A stretch of 7,548 nucleotides of DNA from positions 1 through 7,548 of the forward strand of contig JAUWOI010000199.1 in the NCBI GenBank assembly GCA_030612185.1, written 5' to 3'. This stretch comes from Anaerolineae bacterium (lineage in GTDB: Bacteria; Chloroflexota; Anaerolineae; B4-G1). Of the stretch, positions 1 to 5,843 are shown piece after piece. A program made the position numbers and the translations under genes. Under the pieces are notes generated by a model. It did not search any database and had not been told where the DNA came from. It saw only the letters and a list, made by a program, of their open reading frames with translations. Position 1 is the first letter of the stretch. Each line of letters opens with the position of its first letter.

Positions 1-1
1 G

Positions 2-901
2 GCCGTTAACTGGCGTCAGGCGCGGGGCGTGGAGCGCGCCTGCGGGTCCGACGCGCTGTGGGCCTTGAGGTCGCACCTGCCGCCCGGACTGCGCCTCAGG
101 TTGGCCCTGCACCGCTCCCCGCGTGCGCTGCGCCGCGTGGCGCTGCCACTGGCTGGCACGTTGGTGGGAGCCTCGATTATTGCCCTGATCGTCGGGGGGC
201 CGCGCTGGCTGACGCCCAAGCCAGAGGTCGAATGGGTGGACGTGCCCGCCGGCGAGTTCCAGATGGGCAGCGACGAAGGCTACAGTGACGAACAGCCGGT
301 ACACCGGGTGGCGCTGGACCCCTACCGCATCAGCAAGTACGAGATCACCCACGCCGAGTACGCTCAGTGCATGCGCGCCACGGTCTGTGATGAGCCAGAG
401 GGGCTTCAGGCCTATTCTGACCCGGACTACGCCGATCACCCGGTCGTCTACGTCTCCTGGTACGACGCGCAAGATTTCTGCCAGTGGAGCGGAGGTAGGC
501 TGCCGACGGAGGCGGAGTGGGAGTACGCGGCGCGAGGGACCGATGGCCGGATATATCCCTGGGGTAACGATTCACCCATGCCTGAACTATGCAACTATGC
601 CAACAGCCTCAGTGACACCACGCCGGTGGGCCGGTATTCGCCCCAAGGCGATAGCCCCTATGGCTGTGCGGACATGGCGGGCAACGTCTGGGAGTGGGTA
701 GCTGATTGGGACGGCAACTACCCTTCCCAGGCGCAGACGAATCCTACTGGCCCGGAGACGGGAAACTACAAGGTGTTGCGTGGCAGCTCGTTCAACTACC
801 ATGTGACGTTCATCCGCGCGGCCTACCGGCTCAGCTACTCACCCGGCTCTCGCGTCTCCTACGTCGGTTTTCGGTGTGGTGCTGTTCTGCCAGGACAGTG
901 A
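2..901 (+). CDS. FGE-sulfatase/C-type-lectin-fold protein, DGR variable protein 1 (5' partial)
   Basis: The frame is open from the window edge, so the true start probably lies upstream; a GTG at 29 is the first possible start inside the window but has no convincing ribosome site. After an Arg-rich stretch comes one hydrophobic segment (137-199), likely membrane-spanning. From about 225 to the end lies an FGE-sulfatase (SUMF1-like) domain, recognised by VPAGEFQMGS, YVSWYDAQDFCQW, GGRLPTEAEWEYAARG, DMAGNVWEWVADW and the terminal GFRC. The last 41 residues before PGQ are variable repeat VR1. The domain lacks the cysteine pair that true formylglycine-generating enzymes carry near RGGSW, so it is probably a binding scaffold, not an enzyme. 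With a membrane segment before it, the lectin tail may face outward or sit near the membrane; topology cannot be decided. The missing N-terminus could carry a STAND, kinase or other signalling module as in gene 7/8. Confidence 0.85.
   Translation, partial: AVNWRQARGVERACGSDALWALRSHLPPGLRLRLALHRSPRALRRVALPLAGTLVGASIIALIVGGPRWLTPKPEVEWVDVPAGEFQMGSDEGYSDEQPVHRVALDPYRISKYEITHAEYAQCMRATVCDEPEGLQAYSDPDYADHPVVYVSWYDAQDFCQWSGGRLPTEAEWEYAARGTDGRIYPWGNDSPMPELCNYANSLSDTTPVGRYSPQGDSPYGCADMAGNVWEWVADWDGNYPSQAQTNPTGPETGNYKVLRGSSFNYHVTFIRAAYRLSYSPGSRVSYVGFRCGAVLPGQ
137..199 (+). other. Predicted transmembrane segment
   Basis: About 21 residues, rich in Ala, Leu, Ile, Val and Gly, follow an Arg-rich stretch and precede the FGE-type domain. 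By the positive-inside rule the Arg-rich side would be cytoplasmic and the FGE/VR1 domain would be outside the cytoplasm. This is judged by eye, not computed. Confidence 0.6.
770..892 (+). repeat. DGR variable repeat VR1
   Basis: Ungapped 123-nt match to the template repeat at 1413-1535. Nineteen of the 33 TR adenines are replaced here by T, C or G. Only one of the 90 non-adenine positions differs (785: A here, G in the TR). The changes concentrate in AAC/AAT codons of the TR, giving Tyr, Phe, Leu, Ser, Val, His and Gly, while the framework residues RGxSF, IRAA, SP and GFRCGAVLP are kept. The last 29 nt (864-892) are identical to the TR and correspond to the initiation-of-mutagenic-homing region at the 3' end of DGR repeats. 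It encodes the C-terminus of the first FGE-type protein. Confidence 0.95.
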
Positions 902-902
902 G

Positions 903-924
903 TTTCTGGATTTCTGGGTTCTGG
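903..924 (+). repeat. TTCTGG short tandem tract after VR1 gene
   Basis: Three imperfect TTTCTGG/TTCTGG units begin one base after the stop codon. A longer version occupies the same place after the VR2 gene (7078-7106). The tract therefore belongs to a 3' cassette shared by both variable genes. Confidence 0.6.
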
Positions 925-941
925 ACTACTGAAAGGGGGAT

Positions 942-995
942 CTGGGGGGAATCCCCCCAGGATTGAACTGCGCGTAGCGCAGTCGCGACCGGCGG
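942..995 (+). repeat. Double-hairpin cassette, copy 1 (downstream of VR1)
   Basis: Hairpin A is CTGGGGGG (942-949) paired with CCCCCCAG (953-960), a perfect 8-bp stem. Hairpin B is ACTGCGC (967-973), loop GTA, and GCGCAGT (977-983), a perfect 7-bp stem. CGCGACCGGCG (984-994) follows. Copy 2 at 7280-7335 keeps both stems, the GTA loop and the trailing block. Two base pairs of stem B differ by compensatory change on both arms. DGRs often carry a GC-rich hairpin or cruciform just downstream of the VR that aids retrohoming; here stem A begins 50 nt after the VR end. A transcription terminator (TTTTT follows at 996-1000) or a dispersed palindromic repeat are the alternatives. Confidence 0.7.
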
Positions 996-1015
996 TTTTT
1001 CCGAGTTTGCTTTTA

Positions 1016-1036
1016 TCACGCATCACGTTTCACGCT
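1016..1036 (+). repeat. Three tandem TCACGNN heptamers before the RT remnant
   Basis: TCACGCA, TCACGTT and TCACGCT lie end to end and abut the ATG at 1037. No Shine-Dalgarno sequence is visible ahead of that ATG. The function is unknown; they may be a simple intergenic repeat. Confidence 0.5.
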
Positions 1037-1447
1037 ATGAAAACCTACAAAAATCTCTACCCGCAAATCTATGATTTTGGCAACCTCTACACCGCCTATC
1101 GCAAGGCTCGTAAGGGCAAGCGCAGTCGCGCGGCCGTCGCCAGCTTTGAGTTTGACCTGGAGCACAATCTGTTGGCATTGCAAAATGAGCTGCGCGATCA
1201 GACCTACTATCCTGGCCCTTACCATAACTTTTACATCTATGAGCCTAAACAGCGGCTGGTGAGCGCTGCCCCTTTCCGCGACCGGGTGGTGCATCACGCG
1301 CTTTGTAAAATCATCAAGTACTTTCCCTCCATCGACCACCAGATTATGCGCAGCCTGCTCGCCCGCCGCATCGCTGACCCACAAGCAATGTGGTTGATCG
1401 ACCAAATTCTCAAAGGTGTTGCGTGGCGGCTCGTTCAACAACAATGA
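1037..1447 (+). pseudogene. DGR reverse transcriptase remnant (internally deleted, 3' truncated)
   Basis: The first ~93 residues match the N-terminus of DGR-type group II-like reverse transcriptases: MKTYKNLYPQIYDFGNLYTA, an AxxGKRxR-like segment, a PGPYHNFYIYEPKQRLVSAA region and FRDRVVHHALCKII. The sequence then jumps to KYFPSIDHQIM (residues 94-104). In intact relatives a stretch of roughly 45-50 residues containing the S/YACRxGKGTHRA-like motif and the first catalytic Asp (CDIxKYFPSID) stands between these blocks; it is missing here. After LIDQIL (residue 125) the homology stops and the frame enters the template repeat, ending in an artefactual [10 protein letters not shown] tail. The QGxPxGN, YxDD and thumb regions are all absent. 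The product cannot be an active polymerase. The total of 136 codons compares with about 300-400 for the family. The ATG at 1037 matches the usual N-terminus of the family. Confidence 0.85.
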
Positions 1448-1535
1448 GACGAACATCCGCGCGGCCAACCGGAACAACAACTCACCCGACAATCGCAACA
1501 ACAACATCGGTTTTCGGTGTGGTGCTGTTCTGCCA
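1413..1535 (+). repeat. DGR template repeat (TR)
   Basis: 123-nt template with 33 adenines, 30 of them in the central 24 codons, which are dominated by AAC/AAT codons when read in the VR frame (virtual residues [19 protein letters not shown] and onward). It aligns without gaps to VR1 and VR2, and almost all differences fall at its adenines. It is non-coding in the RT-remnant frame, which stops inside it at 1445-1447. In working DGRs this region is transcribed as an RNA and copied with random incorporation opposite adenine. Its 3' flank (AGAGAGTTCCTC) differs from the GGAC(A/G)GT that follows the VRs, as expected for TR versus VR ends. Its 5' boundary coincides with the end of RT homology, so the TR may have lost some 5' sequence. 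Confidence 0.93.
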
Positions 1536-1668
1536 AGAGAGTTCCTCAAAGGCCAGGTGCGCCTCGTTTAAGGACGCGGCGCTAGTGCCGAGAGAGAAAA
1601 AGTCCAATCTGAAATTTCGGACCTGTTCCCGGTTGGGCTTGCGGGATCGGCTCAACCAAAGATAAAGC
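1536..1668 (+). other. Spacer after TR, nothing firm
   Basis: No gene is supported here. A weak inverted repeat, GGTTGGGC (1631-1638) against GCTCAACC (1650-1657), could form a 7-of-8-bp stem. The 3' part of the DGR transcript may extend into this stretch. Confidence 0.4.
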
Positions 1669-1731
1669 GGCCCCGCCCTGTGTGGTAGGTCTTGAGCTTT
1701 GGGCAAGGGATTCGAAGCTCAGGGCGGGGCC
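1669..1731 (+). repeat. Perfect 12-bp inverted repeat upstream of the SIR2-caspase gene
   Basis: GGCCCCGCCCTG (1669-1680) pairs perfectly with CAGGGCGGGGCC (1720-1731). An inner GAGCTT (1694-1699) / AAGCTC (1715-1720) overlaps the outer arm by one base, so the two stems compete slightly. It ends 34 nt before the ATG at 1766. No T-run follows, so it is not a typical terminator. It may be a small palindromic repeat or a 5'-leader structure affecting expression of the operon. Confidence 0.55.
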
Positions 1732-1750
1732 ACCAATTGTGGGCAAACAC

Positions 1751-1756
1751 GAGGAG
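1751..1756 (+). promoter_or_regulatory. Ribosome binding site of the SIR2-caspase gene
   Basis: GAGGAG lies 9 nt before ATG 1766. It favours this start over the in-frame upstream starts near 1682, which lie inside the inverted repeat region and encode no recognisable domain. Confidence 0.65.
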
Positions 1757-1765
1757 CAAGACTCT

Positions 1766-3400
1766 ATGGCCGCATCCCATATCCCAGAACTGGCCGAAGC
1801 ACTACAACGTCGCACCCTGGCCCTTTTCATCGGCGCCGACCTCCCCCGCGAGGTCACCGGCCTGCCCAGCCGTGCCGACCTGGCCCGAGAACTGGCCCGC
1901 CGCAAAGGGCTGGATCACTCCCTCTCGCTGGCCGAGGTCGCCCAACGGGTGGCCCGGTCCGGCAACCGCTGGGAGTTCACCGCCGTCATCCGCGATGCTC
2001 TCGATACCGCCGGCAAGCCTCCGTTGCCCTTCCACCAGCGCATCGTCGAGCTGGTCAAGACGCACCAGATCAAAACCCTCATCACCACCACCTACGACAA
2101 CCTGCTCGAGCTGGCCTTCCGCGAAGCTGGCGTCCCCATAAACCGCGTCGCGCGCGGCAGCGACGTAAGCTTCATCAACCCCGACCGGCCCACGCTTATC
2201 CAACTCTACGGCGACGCCGGGCAGCCCGACACCCTCGTCGTCACCGAGGACGATCATTATGGCCTATGGCGCGACCGGGACAAGGAGGACCTGCTGGACG
2301 AAGTGCGCAACGTGCTGCGCAAGCAAACGATCCTGTTTCTGGGCTACAACCTCTCCGACCCCGATTTTAACCTGCTGTGGCGCGAGGTGCTGGACCGGGC
2401 GGGCCGCTTTGCCCGCACCGCCTACGCCGTCTGGCCTGACCTGCCGGAATCGGACGCTCAAGTGTGGCGCGACCGGGGCATCGTCATTCTGGACACCGAC
2501 CCCCTGGGAATCCTGGGCGAGAGCGCCCCGCAGCCCGTGCCGCTTGGCCGCCCGGAAGCGACAGTCCCGGTGTCCAAGGGTGAGGGCGAGCCATCCGGCC
2601 CACAGCCAACCTACGGCGCTGGCAACCGTTGGGCCGTGCTCGCCGGCGTGGACGAATACCAGGACGGGACCAACTATGGCAAGTTGCAGGTCTGCGTCAA
2701 GGACGTGGAAGCGGTCCACGAACAACTCGTCACCGGCGGCTTTGACCCGCCCCGCATCCGTCTGCTTCCCGACCACACCGCCGAACATCCCACCAAGGCC
2801 AACATCCTGGTCGCCCTCAAGGCCGTCGCCGACGCCACCGAGCCCGACGACCTGCTGCTCTTTTACTACAGCGGCCACGGCGACGAGCACGGCGGCGAGT
2901 CCTACCTGGTTGCCCAGGACGGTCGGCGGCTGGTGCTAAAGGACACCGCCGTGCCCCTCTCACGGGTGCGGGAGATCGTACAAGAGGCCCCCGCCCGCGC
3001 CAAGGTCATCGTCCTCGACGCCTGCCACTCTGGTGCCGACATCGGCGGCAAGGGGCCAAAAAAGATGTCCGCCGAGTTCGTCCGCCGTGTCTTTGAGGAG
3101 GCCGAGGGGTTGGCGGTGCTGGCCTCGTGCAAAAAGGGGCAACTGAGTTACGAGTGGCGCGATCCTGAGAAGGAGCGCAGCGTCTTTACCCACTTTCTCC
3201 TGGAGGCCCTCACCGGCGAGGCCGACCGGGATGACAAGGGATTCGTCACCGTGCAGGACGCCAGCCGCCACGTCACCGACGGTGTCAAGCTGTGGGCCAG
3301 CCAGCGTAACCTCAGCCAGACGCCCACCTTGCAATATACCGTGGCGGGTGATATTATTCTGGTTACCGTTCAAGGAGCACGAGAGACAAATGACGATTGA
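1766..3400 (+). CDS. SIR2-like domain / caspase-like (peptidase C14) fusion protein
   Basis: 544 residues. The N-terminal ~260 residues form a SIR2-like (SIR2_2 type) Rossmann domain: LFIGADLP (20-27), ITTTYDNLLE (from 106), LYGD (147-150) and GYNLSDPDF (from 193). The Asn and His used for NAD hydrolysis in defence SIR2 proteins (TNYD and HG motifs) are Thr109 and Tyr148 here, so NADase activity is doubtful. After a linker, about residues 290-540 form a caspase-like fold: WAVLAGVDEYQD at its start, FYYSGHG with catalytic His371, and LDACHSG with catalytic Cys420; both are intact. It is likely a cytoplasmic protease effector or processing enzyme. In bacterial conflict systems, caspase-like domains coupled to sensors cleave partner proteins or trigger cell death. 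It starts the unit 1766-7076 and overlaps the next gene by 11 nt. Its substrate is unknown. Confidence 0.92.
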   Translation: MAASHIPELAEALQRRTLALFIGADLPREVTGLPSRADLARELARRKGLDHSLSLAEVAQRVARSGNRWEFTAVIRDALDTAGKPPLPFHQRIVELVKTHQIKTLITTTYDNLLELAFREAGVPINRVARGSDVSFINPDRPTLIQLYGDAGQPDTLVVTEDDHYGLWRDRDKEDLLDEVRNVLRKQTILFLGYNLSDPDFNLLWREVLDRAGRFARTAYAVWPDLPESDAQVWRDRGIVILDTDPLGILGESAPQPVPLGRPEATVPVSKGEGEPSGPQPTYGAGNRWAVLAGVDEYQDGTNYGKLQVCVKDVEAVHEQLVTGGFDPPRIRLLPDHTAEHPTKANILVALKAVADATEPDDLLLFYYSGHGDEHGGESYLVAQDGRRLVLKDTAVPLSRVREIVQEAPARAKVIVLDACHSGADIGGKGPKKMSAEFVRRVFEEAEGLAVLASCKKGQLSYEWRDPEKERSVFTHFLLEALTGEADRDDKGFVTVQDASRHVTDGVKLWASQRNLSQTPTLQYTVAGDIILVTVQGARETNDD

Positions 3401-3794
3401 CGATTACGCTCAAGCACAGGCGTTGATGCGCGAGATGGAAGCCCAGTTACCCATCCCCGTCCGGGTGACTAAAGAATTTGTGCGCGTAATGAGGCCACAC
3501 GGCCTGCAAGTCAAGCGTGACCAGGCGCTATCTATCAAGAGTTTGTTTTATGCCGGTGACGAGGGTGGGATCACGTGTGATGTGACGCCGCCGGAGGCAC
3601 ACACGGCCATCGTCTGCTCGCTCACGCAGGTCAGGATCGCCCCCGACCACCCCCTGGCCGAGGAAATTCGGGCCTATCAAAAAGCGCGGAAAGAGGGAAT
3701 AGCCCAAGAGGGCCGCATATCAGGCTCTGCCTTTATCCCACCGAGCCAAAAAGCCGGACCGCGCAAGAAGAAACGCCGCAGACGGCGACGTTGA
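3390..3794 (+). CDS. Small protein of unknown function with basic C-terminal tail
   Basis: 134 residues, family not recognised. The start ATG lies inside the end of the SIR2-caspase gene (11-nt overlap), with AAGGAG at 3372-3377, which indicates translational coupling. The first ~110 residues look globular and mixed alpha/beta, with no signal peptide or membrane segment. The C-terminus is an extremely basic run of Lys and Arg (last ~12 residues nearly all K/R), suggesting nucleic-acid or acidic-partner binding. It sits between two SIR2-type signalling genes. It is not the DGR accessory protein Avd by appearance: there is no four-helix pattern and it is distant from TR/RT. A substrate or adaptor of the caspase-like enzyme is conceivable but unsupported. 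Confidence 0.75.
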   Translation: MTIDDYAQAQALMREMEAQLPIPVRVTKEFVRVMRPHGLQVKRDQALSIKSLFYAGDEGGITCDVTPPEAHTAIVCSLTQVRIAPDHPLAEEIRAYQKARKEGIAQEGRISGSAFIPPSQKAGPRKKKRRRRRR

Positions 3795-3838
3795 ACCGGC
3801 ACAAACACGGCGTTCGACGCATTGCTATTTACATTGTC

Positions 3839-3843
3839 GGAGG
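3839..3843 (+). promoter_or_regulatory. Ribosome binding site of the SIR2-nSTAND gene
   Basis: GGAGG lies 5 nt before ATG 3849. It decides for ATG 3849 over the in-frame TTG at 3822, which has no such site. Confidence 0.7.
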
Positions 3844-3848
3844 ACCCA

Positions 3849-5807
3849 ATGACCAAAAACACACAATCTCCCGGCCTCATCCCGGACCAACTGTTGAACA
3901 ACATCAAAAAGGGCGACTGCGTGCTCTTCCTGGGGGCCGACCTGCCCCTGGGCTACGAGGGCGCGCCCCTCAGCCGCCCCGAACTGGCCGCTGCTCTGGC
4001 CGCCAAGTACGACCTGCCGGAGAACAATCCCTGGCCCGAGACCGCACAGACATACCTGGGCAAGTACCCCAATGACCGCAACGGTCTAGTCCGCTTTCTC
4101 CTGGATAACGTAACGGGTCCAGACGCGCGCCCTGGGCCGCTGCACCAGGCCATCGCTCAGGCCGGGTTCCGTGCCATCGTCACCGCCTGGTACGATGAGC
4201 TGCTGGAACAGGCACTGCGTGATGCCGGGTATCGTGTCAACCGGGTGGTGCGTGATGCGCAGTTGCCCTACGCCCGCGAGGGAGAACGCGAGGCCATCGT
4301 GGTCAAGCTGTACGGTTGTCTCAGTGACCATGAATCACTGGCACTGGACACCTGGGACCATCAAGAGTTGATGGATCGGCTAAGCCGCAAGCTAGAACTG
4401 GTCACCGCCTTTTGCTCATTACGACCACCGCTTTTCGTTGGCTTTAACCTGTCCAGCGACACACCGAAACGCCTCTACGTGCGGGCCTCGACCAATATGG
4501 TCGCGCACATGCGGCGGGCCTATGCCGTGTGGCCTCACTCCCTCGACGCCGTACAGGCGGCCTGGCAGGGCAAGAACGTCGAGTTTGTCCGGGCCGACGC
4601 TGCAGCCTTTCTGGAGACACTGGCCGGACAGTTGCCGTCTGTGAGGCCCGCTGCCAGGGGAGCCGTCCACGTCAACCGTCCGCCCTACAAATTCCTCGAC
4701 TATTACGGTTCCCAGGACGCCGACATCTTTTGCGGGCGCGATATCGAGAGCCAGATCGTGGCCCGCCTGGTGCTCTCTCACCGCCTGCTGACGCTCTTTG
4801 GCCCCTCCGGCGCGGGCAAGACCTCCCTACTACTGGCGGGCGTGGTGCCGCGCCTGGCTGCCGAGGACTATCAGCACGTCTACGTCCGCGCCCTGGACGA
4901 CCCACTCCCCGCCCTGCGCAAGGCTATCGCCGCCCGTGCCGGCCGTGCCGACTGGGAATCCGGGGGTGATCTCTGTGCCTTTCTGTCATCCATCCTGGCG
5001 GAAAAGGACCGGCTGGTGGTCGTTTTGGACCAGTTCGAGGAACTCTTTCTGCGCGTGGGGAGCCGCCAGCGAGCGGCCTTTTTCGACGAACTGGCCGGGG
5101 CTTTGGCCCAACCCGAACGGGACGTGCGCTTTATCTTTAGCCTGCGCGAGGACTATTTGGCCCGCCTGGACGAGGCCCGCCCCTGCCTGCCCGACGTCTT
5201 TGCCAATAGCTTTCGGCTGGCGACGCTGGACCAGGCCAACGCGCGCGTGGCCATCACGGAACCGGCGGCCCGCGCCGGGGTCAAGGTCGATGCCGCCCTG
5301 GTAGCTGCCCTCGTCGGCGGCGAGGGCCGGGACCGAGGCGATCAGCGGGCCGGGGACCTGGTCGAAGCGGATGACCGCGTATCCTACGTGCCGCCCGCCG
5401 CGCTGCAGATCGTGCTCGACCGGCTGTACCGAGAAGCGCTGCCCCTGGACCATCCCCCGGACGGCCCGCCCCCGCCTGGCCTGGAACTGACGCTGGACGT
5501 CTACCGCGCCATCAGTCACCGGCTGGGCGAGAGGGCAGCGGTCGAGGACTCTGTCCTGCGCCCGTCGAAGGAACTGACTGGCGCCAAGGCCATTCTGGCC
5601 GGTTACGTGGGCGAGGGATTGAGGCGCTTGCCCGGCCTGACGCAAGCGGACGGCCGCACCCCGCTGGGCGCTGACCCGGCATTGGGCCGCGAGGTCCTCA
5701 AAGTGATGGTCACCAGCCAGGCGACCAAGGCGGCGCTGGCTCACACCGAGATATTGGAATGGCTGGACGAGGCCGGCGTCGTTCGAGCCGGTGACGAGGC
5801 GGATTGA
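3849..5807 (+). CDS. SIR2-like / nSTAND NTPase signalling protein (N-terminal part of a split gene)
   Basis: 652 residues. Residues ~10-270 form a second SIR2-like domain, clearly related to the one in 1766-3400: LFLGADLP (26-33), TAWYDELLE (around 112-120), KLYGC (to 157) and GFNLSSD (from 198). The NADase Asn and His positions are Trp114 and Tyr155, so it is probably not a hydrolase. From ~285 comes a novel-STAND (nSTAND1-type) P-loop NTPase: FCGRDIE entry motif, Walker A GPSGAGKTS (318-326), Walker B VVVLDQFEEL with Asp394 and Glu397/398, and SLREDYLARL (from 431). The C-terminal helical part stops at TGA 5805-5807 within the STAND accessory region. The same frame continues beyond with typical nSTAND sequence (RLLRGFER, YELAHDHLAAEI). 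The intact ancestor would be ~1075 residues, SIR2-STAND-HEAT-FGE/VR. The likely role is an ATP-dependent switch coupling the variable lectin sensor to an effector. Confidence 0.9.
   Translation: MTKNTQSPGLIPDQLLNNIKKGDCVLFLGADLPLGYEGAPLSRPELAAALAAKYDLPENNPWPETAQTYLGKYPNDRNGLVRFLLDNVTGPDARPGPLHQAIAQAGFRAIVTAWYDELLEQALRDAGYRVNRVVRDAQLPYAREGEREAIVVKLYGCLSDHESLALDTWDHQELMDRLSRKLELVTAFCSLRPPLFVGFNLSSDTPKRLYVRASTNMVAHMRRAYAVWPHSLDAVQAAWQGKNVEFVRADAAAFLETLAGQLPSVRPAARGAVHVNRPPYKFLDYYGSQDADIFCGRDIESQIVARLVLSHRLLTLFGPSGAGKTSLLLAGVVPRLAAEDYQHVYVRALDDPLPALRKAIAARAGRADWESGGDLCAFLSSILAEKDRLVVVLDQFEELFLRVGSRQRAAFFDELAGALAQPERDVRFIFSLREDYLARLDEARPCLPDVFANSFRLATLDQANARVAITEPAARAGVKVDAALVAALVGGEGRDRGDQRAGDLVEADDRVSYVPPAALQIVLDRLYREALPLDHPPDGPPPPGLELTLDVYRAISHRLGERAAVEDSVLRPSKELTGAKAILAGYVGEGLRRLPGLTQADGRTPLGADPALGREVLKVMVTSQATKAALAHTEILEWLDEAGVVRAGDEAD
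5805..5807 (+). other. In-frame TGA splitting the SIR2-STAND-HEAT-FGE gene
   Basis: Codons before (GDEAD) and after (ESIKNTRLGLER) are in one frame, and protein homology to nSTAND proteins continues across. A single C-to-T change of CGA (Arg) would create it. TGA is also the terminator of the genes ending at 901 and 3400, so a reassigned code is unlikely. No selenocysteine context is evident. A nonsense mutation, programmed readthrough or a sequencing error remain possible. Confidence 0.7.
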
Positions 5808-5843
5808 GAGTCGATAAAGAACACCCGCCTGGGCCTGGAGCGG

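Noticed and set aside
225..901. FGE-type domains as active formylglycine-generating enzymes
   Set aside because: The catalytic cysteine pair is missing in both copies, no sulfatase gene is nearby, and the active-site segment is the DGR-diversified region.
903..995. Repeat-rich spacer as a CRISPR array
   Set aside because: There is no regular repeat-spacer periodicity, and the repeats are short tandem units and hairpins shared with the other VR flank.
953..1000. Intrinsic terminator ending at TTTTT 996-1000
   Set aside because: The T-run is separated from the hairpin stems by 12 nt and is absent from the second copy of the cassette, so termination is not the conserved property.
1413..1535. 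AAC-rich segment as a low-complexity Asn-rich coding repeat
   Set aside because: The RT-remnant frame is not the AAC frame here and stops inside the segment. The ungapped match to two VRs with adenine-specific differences identifies it as a template repeat.
2264..2890. Long minus-strand open frames opposite the SIR2-caspase gene, and similar ones at 4986-5906 and 1802-2257
   Set aside because: They are antiparallel shadows in high-GC coding DNA. Their translations show no recognisable motifs, whereas the plus-strand frame has full domain architecture.
3390..3794. The small basic protein as the DGR accessory factor Avd
   Set aside because: It lacks an all-helical, four-helix-bundle pattern, is about 2 kb from the TR and RT remnant, and is translationally tied to the SIR2-caspase gene.
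5805..5807. TGA as a sense codon through a reassigned genetic code or selenocysteine
   Set aside because: TGA ends the genes at 901 and 3400 where homology also ends, and no selenocysteine insertion structure or homologous Cys/Sec site is apparent.
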